In this document: positions 49,043-58,600 of the stretch, piece after piece | Numbering within the stretch: position 1 is the stretch's first letter | How the letters are laid out: every line of letters begins with the position of its first letter | Assembly (NCBI GenBank): GCA_036503555.1 | Contig: DASXWQ010000031.1 | Location: 62,001 to 126,000, forward strand | DNA length: 64,000 nt | From: Actinocatenispora sp036503555 | GTDB taxonomy: Bacteria; Actinomycetota; Actinomycetes; Mycobacteriales; Micromonosporaceae | Direction: 5' to 3' | Notes under the pieces: model-generated | Told to the model about the DNA's origin: nothing | What the model saw: only the letters and a program-made list of their open reading frames with translations | Databases searched by the model: none | Program-made: the position numbers and the translations under genes

Positions 49043-50569
49043 TCACTCCAGGCTGCCGAAGTCCGACCGGGACGAGTTCCCCAGCGGTACGTCGAGGTCG
49101 CTGATCGCGAGCATCCACCGGGCGAACACGGCGTCCCCGCGGTCGACGAGCGCGGTGTGCAGGCGGCGCAGCATGTCCCGCCGCACCGGCTCGTACCGTG
49201 GGGCGGTGTAGACGTTGACCAGTTCGTACGGGTCGGTGGCCAGGTCGTACAGCTCGTCGACGGACTCGGCGTTCACGACCAGCTTGTGCCGCTCGTCCCG
49301 CAGCATCCGCTGCTGGTAGTGGAAGTGGTGGCCGTGGAACTCGGCGACCAGCTCGGTCGGCCAGTCGGCGACGGGCTCGTCGCGTACCAGGGGGAGCAGG
49401 CTCCGGCCGTCGGGCGGGCAGCCGTCCGGCCGGGCGTCCGGGCACAGGTCCGGGTCGAGGCCGGCGAGGTCGAGGATCGTCGCGGTCGCGTCGGTCAACG
49501 TCACGAACCTGTCGTCGGTACGCCCGGCCGGCGCGCCCGGCACCCGCAGCAGGAACGGGATCCGGTAGATGTCGTCGTACATCGCCGGGCCCTTGTCGTT
49601 GAGCCGGTGCGCGCCGGTGAACTCGCCGTGGTCGGCGGTGAAGAACACCGCCGTGTCGTCGTCCAGCCCCAGCTCGGTCAGCACGTCCAGCACCCGGCCG
49701 ATCTCGGCGTCGATCATCGCCCCGTACCCGCGGTACACGGCGATCAGCTTCCGCCACTCGTCCGCGTCGAACGAGTCCGCCGACCAGTACGTCGAGTAGT
49801 TGCGCTGCACCTCGGGCTTTCCCGCGAACGTCTCCGCGAACGAACCCGGAAGCTCCACAGTGGACGGATCGACCAGGTCGTAGTACTCGTCGGGCAGCAG
49901 GTAGGGCAGGTGCGGGCCGAAGAAGTGCAGCGACAGGTGGAACGGCTTCGGCTCGGCGGCGTAGCCGCGGAGCATCTCGATCGCGCGGTCCGCGAGGAAG
50001 TGCTCGAACGTGGCCTCCACCGGCTGCCGCAGCCGCGCCGCGAGCAGGTGCCCGGGTCGGCCGCCGGGCAGCGTGCCGCGTACCGGGTCGGTGATGGCCG
50101 GCTCCGGCAGGCCCCGCTCCGCCAGGTACGTCCGGTACTCCGCGGCGAGGATCGGGTTCATCGCGCCCGGCAGGTTCGGCCCGTCGAAGCCGTACGCGTC
50201 CGGGCCGAGGTGCTCGCCGACGTGCCACTTGCCGATCAGCCCGACGTTGTATCCGTTGCCGCGCAAGGCTTCCGAGAAGGTCGGCGTGCCCGCCGGCAGC
50301 TCCGTGAGATATCCGGTGTTCCACTCCGCGTTCGCCAGCAGCCGGTGCCGGAACGGAGCCTGGCCGGTGAGCAGGCTGGCGCGCGCCGGCGTACAGATGG
50401 CGGTGGGGGTGAAGCCGTTGCGGAACAGCGTGCCGGACGCGGCGAGCCGGTCCAGGTTCGGCGTGCGCGCGTGCGGGTTGCCGTAGCAGCCGATCGCGTC
50501 GGTCCGGTGCTGGTCGGTCATCAGGAACAGCACGTTGTGCGGCATGAGGGGGCGTGCCTTTCGCATCAT
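49043..50569 (-). CDS. Type I sulfatase (alkaline-phosphatase superfamily)
   Basis: A 508-residue arylsulfatase-like enzyme. The formylglycine site is C59 in ICTPARASLLTG (consensus C/S-x-P-x-R), metal-binding D19 is in LMTDQHRTD, and further active-site residues are seen in IGKWHVG and FFTADHGEFTGAH. A C-terminal subdomain (LYDLATDPYELVNVY) is typical. No signal peptide, so it is probably cytoplasmic and would act on imported sulfated sugars or esters. It needs a formylglycine-generating enzyme, not present here. The ATG at 50569 overlaps the ROK stop as ATGA; an ATG at 50545 is also possible. One TCCACNGTGGA palindrome is at 49854. Confidence 0.92.
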   Translation of the reverse strand: MMRKARPLMPHNVLFLMTDQHRTDAIGCYGNPHARTPNLDRLAASGTLFRNGFTPTAICTPARASLLTGQAPFRHRLLANAEWNTGYLTELPAGTPTFSEALRGNGYNVGLIGKWHVGEHLGPDAYGFDGPNLPGAMNPILAAEYRTYLAERGLPEPAITDPVRGTLPGGRPGHLLAARLRQPVEATFEHFLADRAIEMLRGYAAEPKPFHLSLHFFGPHLPYLLPDEYYDLVDPSTVELPGSFAETFAGKPEVQRNYSTYWSADSFDADEWRKLIAVYRGYGAMIDAEIGRVLDVLTELGLDDDTAVFFTADHGEFTGAHRLNDKGPAMYDDIYRIPFLLRVPGAPAGRTDDRFVTLTDATATILDLAGLDPDLCPDARPDGCPPDGRSLLPLVRDEPVADWPTELVAEFHGHHFHYQQRMLRDERHKLVVNAESVDELYDLATDPYELVNVYTAPRYEPVRRDMLRRLHTALVDRGDAVFARWMLAISDLDVPLGNSSRSDFGSLE

Positions 50570-51756
50570 CGGGTGGCGCGGTCGGGTGTCGAGTGCCGGA
50601 GCGGCTCGTACCCGGTGAGCAGGGGAGAACTCTGGTGCACCAGGGCGACGGCGCCGAGCGCGCCGCCGGGCGCGCCGAGCACCGCCGGTACGATCCGCAG
50701 CCGGTCGGCGACGCTGACCAGCACCTGGGACCGGACGGTGTCGGCGAAGACCGCGCGTACCTCGTCGCCGGCGGCGGCGAACAGTCCGCCGACGACGACG
50801 TGGTGCACGTCGAGGGTGGCGAGCGCGGCGCCGACCACCGCGCCCGCGTAGCCGGCGGCCCGCTTCAGCGCCGCGTCCATGGCCGGGTCGGCAAGCGCGT
50901 CGGACAGCCCGTACCCGGCCTCGACGTCACGGGCGGCGGCTCCGCGCCGGCCCGCCGCGGTCAGGATCGCGGGGACGTTCGCGTACAGCTCCAGGCAGCC
51001 GCGGCGGGAACAGTGACACGGCGGGCCGTCCGGGTCGACGGTGACGTGGCCGAACTCGCCGGCCGCGCCGCTGTCCCCGCGGTACAGCCGGCCGCCGAGC
51101 ACCAGGCCGCCGCCGACACCCTCGCCGATGTGCAGGTACACCGCGGAGTCGTGGCCGGCGGCGGCGCCCCAGATGGTCTCGGCGAGGGCGGCCAGCCGCA
51201 CGTTGTTGTCCACGTACACCGGGGCGCCGACGACCTCGGCGAGCCGGTCCACGGCGACCTGCCAGCGCCCGGCGAGCCGGCCCGGCGCGACCGGCCCGAC
51301 CGTACCGACGCCGACGCCGTCCACGCCGGTGAGCGTCACGTCGTACTCGGCGCAGAGGGCGCGGAGCGTGTCGACGGCGACCTCGCCGCGCTCGGCCCAG
51401 CCCATGCTGCGCGGGAACGGCCGCTCGGTCACCCCGAGGATCTGGTGCAGCGCGTCGCCGAGCGCGACCCGCAGCCCGTCGCGGTAGAACGCGACCCCGA
51501 CCGTACGGGCGTTGCGCTCGGCGAGGCCGATCAGCTCGGCGGGCCGGCCCGGCCCGGAACGCGCCTGCGGGTCGGGCCGGGAGGCGACGACGCCGTCGCG
51601 GCGCAGCTCGGCGACGATCGCGGACACGGTGGCCCGGGACAGCCCGGTACGCGCCTGCAACTCGGCGCGGCTCACCGGCCCGTGCCGCAGCAGTCCGACA
51701 ATCCGCTCGGTGTGCGCGAGGCGCAGGAAGCGCGCCCGGTTTCCTGCCGATCCCAC
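50566..51756 (-). CDS. ROK-family transcriptional repressor
   Basis: A 396-residue regulator of NagC/XylR type. The N-terminal winged helix is VSRAELQARTGLSRATVSAI (residues 28-47), followed by the ROK sugar-kinase fold with the zinc motif CHCSRRGCLE (247-256) and H237. The kinase catalytic position is altered: VDNNVR stands where active ROK kinases have NDAN, so it should bind but not phosphorylate a sugar. The GTG at 51756 follows GGAGG. It forms an operon with the sulfatase and is divergent from a sugar MFS gene, so it most likely controls all three in response to a sugar. Confidence 0.92.
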   Translation of the reverse strand: MGSAGNRARFLRLAHTERIVGLLRHGPVSRAELQARTGLSRATVSAIVAELRRDGVVASRPDPQARSGPGRPAELIGLAERNARTVGVAFYRDGLRVALGDALHQILGVTERPFPRSMGWAERGEVAVDTLRALCAEYDVTLTGVDGVGVGTVGPVAPGRLAGRWQVAVDRLAEVVGAPVYVDNNVRLAALAETIWGAAAGHDSAVYLHIGEGVGGGLVLGGRLYRGDSGAAGEFGHVTVDPDGPPCHCSRRGCLELYANVPAILTAAGRRGAAARDVEAGYGLSDALADPAMDAALKRAAGYAGAVVGAALATLDVHHVVVGGLFAAAGDEVRAVFADTVRSQVLVSVADRLRIVPAVLGAPGGALGAVALVHQSSPLLTGYEPLRHSTPDRATR

Positions 51757-51845
51757 GGCGCACCTCCAATTCTGTCAACCGGGTACGCAGAACTTGGCGG
51801 CCAATCTAGCCCCGGTCGACGGCTGATCACCATCGGATGACGCGG

Positions 51846-51876
51846 TGACAAAGTAATTATGTCGAACCGCTTGTCA
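51846..51876. promoter_or_regulatory. Candidate operator between the ROK and sugar MFS genes
   Basis: An A/T-rich block with the inverted pair TGACAA (51846-51851) and TTGTCA (51871-51876) flanking AGTAATTATG, in the 251-bp divergent region. ROK repressors usually bind A/T-rich inverted repeats in such places. No confident -10/-35 pair was found. Confidence 0.4.
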
Positions 51877-52007
51877 GAAAAATGGGCCGCCTCGACACTG
51901 GCCACTACGCCGCCGTGGCCCCCGTCACCCACGGTGGCCGCGCACCGCCGACAGCGGCGACGCTGGTCCTGCCCCCCGTACCCCGGGGCCGACGAATCGA
52001 GGACACG

Positions 52008-53399
52008 ATGCCCGCCGACGTAGCCCGTCCCGTGGACACCGCGGCACCCCGATCGCGCTTCGGCACCGCGTTCGTCGGGATCGCCGCCGCCGCGGTCGGC
52101 CTCATCTACGGGTACGACACCGGGGCGATGGCCGGCGCGCTGCTGTTCGTACGCAAGGACTTCCAGCTGTCCACCGTGCAGCAGGAGGTGGTGACCGCGG
52201 CCGTCACGGTCGGCGGGATCGTCGGCGCGCTGATCGCCCGGCGGCTGTGCGACCACTGGGGCCGGCGCCGGACGATGGTCGCCGTCGCCGCCGGGTACGG
52301 GCTGTTCGCCGCGGCGTCCGCGTTCGCGCCCGACTACCCGGTCATGCTCCTCGCCCGCTTCCTGCTCGGCATCGCCGTCGGCGTCTCGATCGTGGCCGCG
52401 CCGATCTTCGTCGGCGAGTCCGCGCCGGTCCGGATCCGCGGCCGGCTTCTCGTCATGTACCAGTTCGCCAACACGATCGGCATCGCTGCCGCGTACTTCA
52501 CCGACCTGGCGCTGTCCGGGATCGGCGCGTGGCGGTGGATGCTCGGCGTGTCGGCGATCCCGGCGTTCGCGGTGATGCTGCTGATCGTCCGGCTGCCGGA
52601 GACCGCGCAGTGGCAGATGATGCGCGGCAACGTCGAGGCGGCGCGGGCCGCGCTGCGGCGTACCCGGTCCGCGGCCGAGGTCGACACCGAGCTGGCCGAG
52701 ATCCGCGAGTCGCTGGCCGACCCCCGGCGCGGGGCCTTCCGCGAGCTGTTCCGCCCGCCGTACCGGGGCGCCGGGGTCTTCGTCGCCGGGCTCGGCTTCT
52801 TCGTCCAGATCACCGGCATCGCCGCGGTCATCGCGTACAGCCCGATGATCTTCAAGGCGGTCGGGTTCACCAGCGACCGGTCCGCCATCCTCGTCACGTC
52901 GCTCGTCCAGCTCGCCGCGATCCTCGGCGAACTCACCGCGTTCCTGATGGTGGAGCGGGCCGGCCGGCGCCGCACGCTGCTCACCGGCATCGGCCTGATG
53001 ACGGTCGCGACCGCGATCCTCGCCCTGGTCTTCGTCGTCGGCGTCGGCGCGGGCGCGTCGGCGGCCGTCGCGGTCCTCGGCGTGATCATCTTCCGGATCG
53101 GCTTCTCCGCCGGCTTCGGCTCCCTCGTCTGGGTGTACGCCTCCGAGTCCCTGCCGTCCCGGCTGCGCTCCACCGGCGCCTCCGTGCTGCTGACCGTCAA
53201 CCAGCTCGCGAACCTGATCATCTCGCTGACGTTCCTGTCCGCGCTGACCGCGCTCGGCGGCGCCACCACCTTCGCCATCTTCTTCGTACTCTGCGCGGCG
53301 GCACTCGTCTTCGTCGCGCGCCTCGCCCCCGAGACCCGCGGCCGTCCGCTGGAGGAGATCCACCGGTACTGGACCAACGGCGCCCGCTGGACCGACTGA
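52008..53399 (+). CDS. Sugar-porter family MFS transporter (XylE/GalP-like)
   Basis: A 463-residue 12-helix sugar:H+ symporter-like protein. It shows YGYDTGAMAGALLFV in helix 1, RRLCDHWGRRRTM after helix 2 (RxGRR motif), RFLLGIAVGVSIVAAPIFVG in helix 4, PETAQW at the end of helix 6, and the C-terminal PETRGRPLEEI, all sugar-porter signatures. The ATG at 52008 follows GAGGA; the frame is open upstream. It is divergent from the ROK-sulfatase operon, which suggests uptake of the same or a related sugar. The substrate is unknown. Confidence 0.93.
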   Translation: MPADVARPVDTAAPRSRFGTAFVGIAAAAVGLIYGYDTGAMAGALLFVRKDFQLSTVQQEVVTAAVTVGGIVGALIARRLCDHWGRRRTMVAVAAGYGLFAAASAFAPDYPVMLLARFLLGIAVGVSIVAAPIFVGESAPVRIRGRLLVMYQFANTIGIAAAYFTDLALSGIGAWRWMLGVSAIPAFAVMLLIVRLPETAQWQMMRGNVEAARAALRRTRSAAEVDTELAEIRESLADPRRGAFRELFRPPYRGAGVFVAGLGFFVQITGIAAVIAYSPMIFKAVGFTSDRSAILVTSLVQLAAILGELTAFLMVERAGRRRTLLTGIGLMTVATAILALVFVVGVGAGASAAVAVLGVIIFRIGFSAGFGSLVWVYASESLPSRLRSTGASVLLTVNQLANLIISLTFLSALTALGGATTFAIFFVLCAAALVFVARLAPETRGRPLEEIHRYWTNGARWTD

Positions 53400-53400
53400 C

Positions 53401-53438
53401 CCGGCGGCCGGCGCGGCGCGCGCGGTGTCAGCCGCCGG
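53401..53438. terminator. Hairpin between the sugar MFS gene and tilS
   Basis: CCGGCGGC (53401-53408) pairs with GCCGCCGG (53431-53438) across a 22-nt GC loop, between convergent genes and partly inside the end of tilS. Weak. Confidence 0.3.
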
Positions 53439-54405
53439 CAGTCGGCGTGGCGGGCTCCGCGGTCAGGCGACCGGCGCGACGGCGGACGGTGATCGCGCCG
53501 GGCAGGTACACGGGGCCCTGGCCGTGCCAGTCGGTGAGCAGCGCGTCCAGCGACGCGACGTGCGCGGCGGTGAGCGCGGAGCCGGCCGCGCCCAGCCCTC
53601 GCGCGTACGCGTGCAGCACCCGGGTACGCAGCGCCGCCGGCGCGGCAGACAGCAACGCCACGTCCAGCCCCGCGCCGGTGTCCACAGTGGACAGCAGCGC
53701 TGCGGCCTGCGCGTCGAGCAGCTCGCTGTCCGCCGCCACCAGCCCGGCCGTACGCGCCAGGTTCGTGCGGAAACCCTTGCCCAGCAACGACTCCAGCTCG
53801 TCCAGCGCGGCCCGCAGCCGGGACCGGGCGTACGCCGGGTCGGTGTTGTGCGGGTCCTGCCACGGCGTCAGACCCGACTCGGCGCACGCCGCCGCCGTCG
53901 TCGCGCGCGGCAGGTCGAGCAGCGGGCGACGGTAGCGCCCGCGTACCGCGGGCATGCCGGCCAGCCCGCGCGGGCCGGCCCCCCGGGCCAGCGCCAGCAG
54001 CACCGTCTCGGCCTGGTCGTCCCGGGTGTGGCCGAGCAGCACGACCGCGTCGTGCCGGTCGGCGGCGTCGTCGAGCGCCGCGTACCGCGCTGTGCGGGCA
54101 GCGGCCTCCGGACCGCCGTCCCGGCCCACCGCCACCGTCGCCACCTCGGTCGGGTCGAGGCCCGCCGCGCGCGCCCACCCGACCACACCGGCCGCCCGCG
54201 CCGCCGAACCGTCCTGCAACCCGTGGTCGACCGTCACCAGGCCCGCGCCCCGGCCCAGCCGGGGCGCCACGTACGCCGTGGCGGCGGCCAACGCCAACGA
54301 GTCCGCGCCACCCGAACACGCCACCAGCACAGTGCCCTCGGCGCCGGCCAGCGCACGCCGCACGGCCCGGCGTACCGCTGCCGTGGCCGGAGGTACCTGG
54401 GTCAT
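53428..54405 (-). CDS. tilS: tRNA(Ile)-lysidine synthase
   Basis: A 325-residue PP-loop ATPase that modifies C34 of tRNA-Ile(CAU) to lysidine. The PP-loop SGGADS is at residues 31-36; the HGLQDGSAA and LGHTRDDQAETVLL motifs with LARGAGPRGLAGMPAVRG complete the N-terminal domain. The length is the short actinobacterial form, lacking the second C-terminal domain of the E. coli enzyme. It lies 4 bp downstream of the zinc metalloprotease gene, the conserved actinobacterial pairing (often with hpt and ftsH next, here replaced by the convergent sugar transporter). One TCCACNGTGGA palindrome is at 53681. Confidence 0.93.
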   Translation of the reverse strand: MTQVPPATAAVRRAVRRALAGAEGTVLVACSGGADSLALAAATAYVAPRLGRGAGLVTVDHGLQDGSAARAAGVVGWARAAGLDPTEVATVAVGRDGGPEAAARTARYAALDDAADRHDAVVLLGHTRDDQAETVLLALARGAGPRGLAGMPAVRGRYRRPLLDLPRATTAAACAESGLTPWQDPHNTDPAYARSRLRAALDELESLLGKGFRTNLARTAGLVAADSELLDAQAAALLSTVDTGAGLDVALLSAAPAALRTRVLHAYARGLGAAGSALTAAHVASLDALLTDWHGQGPVYLPGAITVRRRAGRLTAEPATPTAGG

Positions 54406-54409
54406 CGGG

Positions 54410-55462
54410 TCAGGCGTCGGCGCCGTGCACCCGGCGCAGCCACACGTCCGGGTCGGTGATCTCGGGCAGCCGCGGCAGGGTGTCCGCCGACTCCCAGATC
54501 CGGTTGAAGCCGTCCATGCCGACCCGGTCCACCAGGGCGGTCACGAACTTGTTGCCCTCCGCGTACTGCCGCATCTTGACGTCGATGCCGAGCAGCTTGC
54601 GGATCACGCGCTCCACCGGGTTCGCCGTCTCGCGGCGGCGGTTGAACTTGCTGCGGATCTCCTCCACCGACGGCACCACCCGCGGGCCCACCGCGTCCAT
54701 CACGTAGTCGGCGTGCCCCTCCAGCAGCGTCATCAGCGCGGTCAGCCGATCCACGACCTCCCGCTGCGCCGGCGTCTGCACCAGGTCCAGCACGCTCGCC
54801 CGGCTGTCCGGCGTACGCACCGCGTCGGCCAGCGACGCCACCCCGCGCCGGATCCGGTCCACCAGCTGCTCCGAGTCCGACCGGGCCGCGTCGACGAACT
54901 CGCCGACCTGGTCCATGAAGTACTGCCGGAGCCACGGCACCGCGGTGAACTGCGTCCGGTGCGTCACCTCGTGCAGGCACACCCACAGCCGGAAGTCGTG
55001 CGGCTCGGCGCCGAGCTTCCGCTCCACCTCGACGATGTTCGGCGCGACGAGCAGCAGGTTGCCCGGCTCACCGGAGAACACCTCATATTGCCCGAGGACC
55101 TTGCCCGACAGGTATCCGAGCACCGTCCCGGCCTGCACGCCGGTCAGCCGGGACCCCACCGTCTGCGCCAGCGCGGACGGCTCGCGGCCGTCCAGCGCGC
55201 GCTCCATCAGCGGGGTCATCACGTCGCGCAGCCCGTACAGGTTGGCGCTGGCCCAGTCGGCGCGGTCGACCACGCGCACCGGTGGGTGGGTGACCTTGCT
55301 GTCCAGACCGGTCGTGGTCACCACGTGCCCGGCCGCCTCGTCCGTCAGGCGACGCAGCTCGCCGACGACCTCGGCCGCCTCGTCGTAGCTGACCCGTGGT
55401 CCGGCCTTCGAGATGGTCCCGGCGGTCGTGACCGCGAGGTCCCAGTCCACAAACTGCGTCAT
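54410..55462 (-). CDS. Zinc-dependent metalloprotease, DUF2342 family
   Basis: A 350-residue protein of the actinobacterial DUF2342 group (often named coenzyme F420 biosynthesis-associated). The zinc motif HEVTH is at 164-168 and a candidate third ligand is in LLEGHAD (E248). The C-terminal part FNRRRETANPVERVIRKLLG, DVKMRQYAEG is typical of the family. The actual substrate is unknown, and the F420 name reflects gene neighbourhood only. The ATG at 55462 lies 6 nt after a TACCGT box, so transcription is probably leaderless; tilS follows 4 bp after the stop. Confidence 0.9.
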   Translation of the reverse strand: MTQFVDWDLAVTTAGTISKAGPRVSYDEAAEVVGELRRLTDEAAGHVVTTTGLDSKVTHPPVRVVDRADWASANLYGLRDVMTPLMERALDGREPSALAQTVGSRLTGVQAGTVLGYLSGKVLGQYEVFSGEPGNLLLVAPNIVEVERKLGAEPHDFRLWVCLHEVTHRTQFTAVPWLRQYFMDQVGEFVDAARSDSEQLVDRIRRGVASLADAVRTPDSRASVLDLVQTPAQREVVDRLTALMTLLEGHADYVMDAVGPRVVPSVEEIRSKFNRRRETANPVERVIRKLLGIDVKMRQYAEGNKFVTALVDRVGMDGFNRIWESADTLPRLPEITDPDVWLRRVHGADA

Positions 55463-55468
55463 GGCCCA

Positions 55469-55474
55469 ACGGTA
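55469..55474 (-). promoter_or_regulatory. Leaderless -10 box of the metalloprotease-tilS operon
   Basis: On the minus strand TACCGT ends 6 nt before the ATG at 55462, no ribosome-binding site between. Confidence 0.5.
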
Positions 55475-55515
55475 CGTGTCGGCGCGTGTCGTCGCCCACC
55501 ATCCGGGCCGGGGTC

Positions 55516-55583
55516 AGGGTCTGTTTCGTGGATCCTCAGGATGGGACTCGCCTCGCTCGACCAAGATCCACGAAACAGACCCT
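55516..55583. repeat. Long inverted-repeat element between dacB and the metalloprotease gene
   Basis: Perfect 19-bp arms AGGGTCTGTTTCGTGGATC (55516-55534) and its complement (55565-55583) around a 30-nt centre. It starts 28 bp after the dacB stop and may terminate dacB transcription. The arms are not GC-rich like the other terminators here, and the unit looks like a dispersed palindromic repeat. Confidence 0.75.
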
Positions 55584-55611
55584 TGTGCGGATCATCACGA
55601 CATACGGCGCA

Positions 55612-58600
55612 TCAACGGCAGCCACAGCCGGCGAGCGCCGCGGCCGCGTCGTCCAACGCCGCCTCCGCCGACAGGTTGTCCGCCGTCCCCTCGGCCATCA
55701 TCGCGAACGCCAGCAGCCGCCCGTCCGAGTCCATGACCAGGCCGGCCAGCGTGCTCGTCCCGTTCAGCGAACCGGTCTTCGCCCGGACCAGGCCCGCCGC
55801 GGACGTCACCGGCCCCTGCACGTACCGGTCGGACAGCGTGCCGGAGTACCCCGCCACCGGCATCCCCGTGTACACCGGCCACAGCCGCGGATGCTTCCCG
55901 TCCGTCACCGTGGTGAGCAGACCCGTCAGGAACTCCGGCGAGATCCGGTCCTGGCGCGACAGCCCCGAGCCGTCCGACAGCGTCAGCTCCTTCGCCGGTA
56001 CGCCCAGCTCCGACATCACCGCCCGGGTCGCCGCCGCGCCGCCCGCGAACGACGCCGGCTGGTGCCGCGCCAGCGCCACCTGCCGGGCCATCGCCTCCGC
56101 GATCACGTTGTCGCTGCGCTGCAGCATCATCTCGATCAGGTGCACCAGCGGCGGCGACTGCACCGCACCCAACCGCTTCGCCCCCGACGGCGCCGTCGCC
56201 CGCGCCACCGACCGCGTCGGCGCGCCGATCAGCTCCGCCAGCTTCCGGCCCGCGTCCAGATCCGGCTCGGTCGAGCGGACCGCGGTCGCGCCGTCCGGGT
56301 CGACCCGGCCGCCGTTCAGCATCACCGGGGCCATCGGTGCGGCGTCCCCACCCGACACGATGTCCGAATCCCAACCCGGCCCGATCCGGGTACCCGAGTA
56401 CAGCGACGAGTCGACGAGCACCCGGGTCGGCTTCACCCCGCCCAGCGCCTTCTTCACCTGATCGGCCAGCTTGTCCAGCCGCGCCGCCTGCGGGTACACG
56501 CTGTGGCCGTTCGTGGCGAGCGTCGGGTCGCCGCCGCCGACCAGGACCACCTCACCCGGTTTGCTGCCCGCCACCACCCGCGTCGTCAGCCGATAGCTCG
56601 GACCCCGCTCCTGCAACGCCGCCGATGCCGTGACCAGCTTCGTCACCGACGCCGGCAGCTCCGCCGCGCCCGGCGTCGCACCGTACAGCGTGCTGCGCGT
56701 CGCGACGTCCACCACCGACACCGCCACCCGGTCACCGAGCCGGTAGTCCTTCAGCAGCGGCGCGAGCGTACGCGACACGCCCGCAGGGGTCGGCGCCGCC
56801 GCACCCATCGCCGGTTGCAGCACCGGCGACGGGCCGACCGACGACGGCGACGGGGACGGGGACGTACCGTCCGCGAACAGCCGCTCCACCGGCCCCGGCC
56901 GGAACACCGCCAACGCGCCGGCCACCAGCACCAGCACGCCGAACCCCGCCAACAGGCCGACCAGCAGCCCCCGGGTACGCCCCTGCCTGGGTATCGGCGC
57001 GGCCTCCGGGCGTACCGGGGTCGGCTGGGTCAGCCCCTGGCCGGGCGCCAGCCGTACCGTCGGCGGCTCCTCCGGCGCCGGGATCCGCTGCGTGGTCCAG
57101 CCCACCGCCGCGGTACCGGTCGGCGTCGCCTGCCGATCCGCCGCCGGCCTCGCGTCGGTCGCCGGCCCGCTGCTTCGTACCGGCCCGGCGCCACGTGCCG
57201 GGCCGGCCGGGCTGGTGTTCTGTGTCGGGCTGGTGTTCTGTGTCGGGCCGGTGTTCTGTGTCGGGCCGGTGGGGCGTGCCGGGCCGGGGTACGGGCGGTC
57301 CGCCGTCGCCGGATGACCCGGTGCCGTCGGGCGGTCCGCGGTTCTGCGGCCCGGGTCCGTGGGCGGTGCGGAGGTCGGCCACGCGCCGGGCCGGTCCGTG
57401 GCCGTCGACCTGCCGGTACCCGGGTCCGCCGGTGCGGTGCGCGGCCGGTCGGCGCTCGGCGCGTCCCGCGGCCGGTCCCGCCCGGTCGTCCGGGCTCCCG
57501 GCCGATCCGCGTACGCGTCCGGCGGGATCGTGAACTGCTGCGTCTGGTCGTCCGCCGGTACGCGCCGCCCCGCCTCCGGCGGCGCCCCACCCAGCTTCGG
57601 GCCGTCCCGGTCGGCCGGCGTACCGGTCTCGCCCGGGGTCTCCCGGGGCATCCGGATCACCTGTGTCGCGTCCGGATCCATCGGGATCTCGGCCGGCACG
57701 TCCTTCGGCATCCGGATGACCTGCGTGGCGTCCGGATCCAGCCCCGGCGCCTGCGCGCCACGGGCCTCGGCGGGTGCCCGGCCGCCGCGGGCGTCGTCCG
57801 ACGCCTGCCCGTCGCGCGGGTCGGCGGGCGTCTGGGCGTCGGGCGGTGCCTGAACGCTGCGGGTGTCCGGCGGTGCCTGGGCGGCGCGCGTGTCGGGCGT
57901 AGCCCGGTCGGCCGGTTCGGCGGCCTGGTGGGGCGCGTCGGAGTCCAGGTCCGGAAGCCGGATGACCTGGGTCGCGTCGAGATCGTCGTACCGCGCCGCG
58001 GCGTCGCGGGCCGGGCCGTCGTGCCTTTCGGGCGCGCTCGGCGTGGCCCCGGGGCGATCGCCACCGGGTACGGCTTCGAAGCGATCGGCGGTCTGCTCGG
58101 CCGCGGTGTCGTCCGTAGGCTCCGCGGTCTGCCAGCTCGGCGTCGCTTCGGTACGGTCCGCGGTCTGCTCGGTCGCGGTGCCTTGCGTACGGTCCGCGGT
58201 CTGCCAGCTCGGCGTCGCTTCGGTACGGTCCGTGGCTGGCGTCGCTTCGGGGTGGTCGGTGGCCTGGTCGGCCGGGTCCGCGTCCCGGTGGTCGGCGTCG
58301 TGCGGCAGGCGAATGATCTGTGTCGCGTCGGGGTCGGCGGCCCGCCCCGCGTCGGGGTCGGCGGGCCGGTCCACGTCGGGCGAGGCCGGGATGGCCTGCG
58401 TGACGTCGGTCCACGGATCGCCCGCACCGGGCACGTCGTCGGTAACGGGCGTCCGGATGACCTGCGTGGCGTCGAGATCGGCGGTCGGCGGCTCGTCGTA
58501 CGAGGACGCGGGCCGCGCATCGGCCCGTATCACCGGCATGAGCTGCGTGGCATCGTCGGCGCGCGGCGCCGACCCCTCGGCGCCCGAGTCGCGGTCCGCG

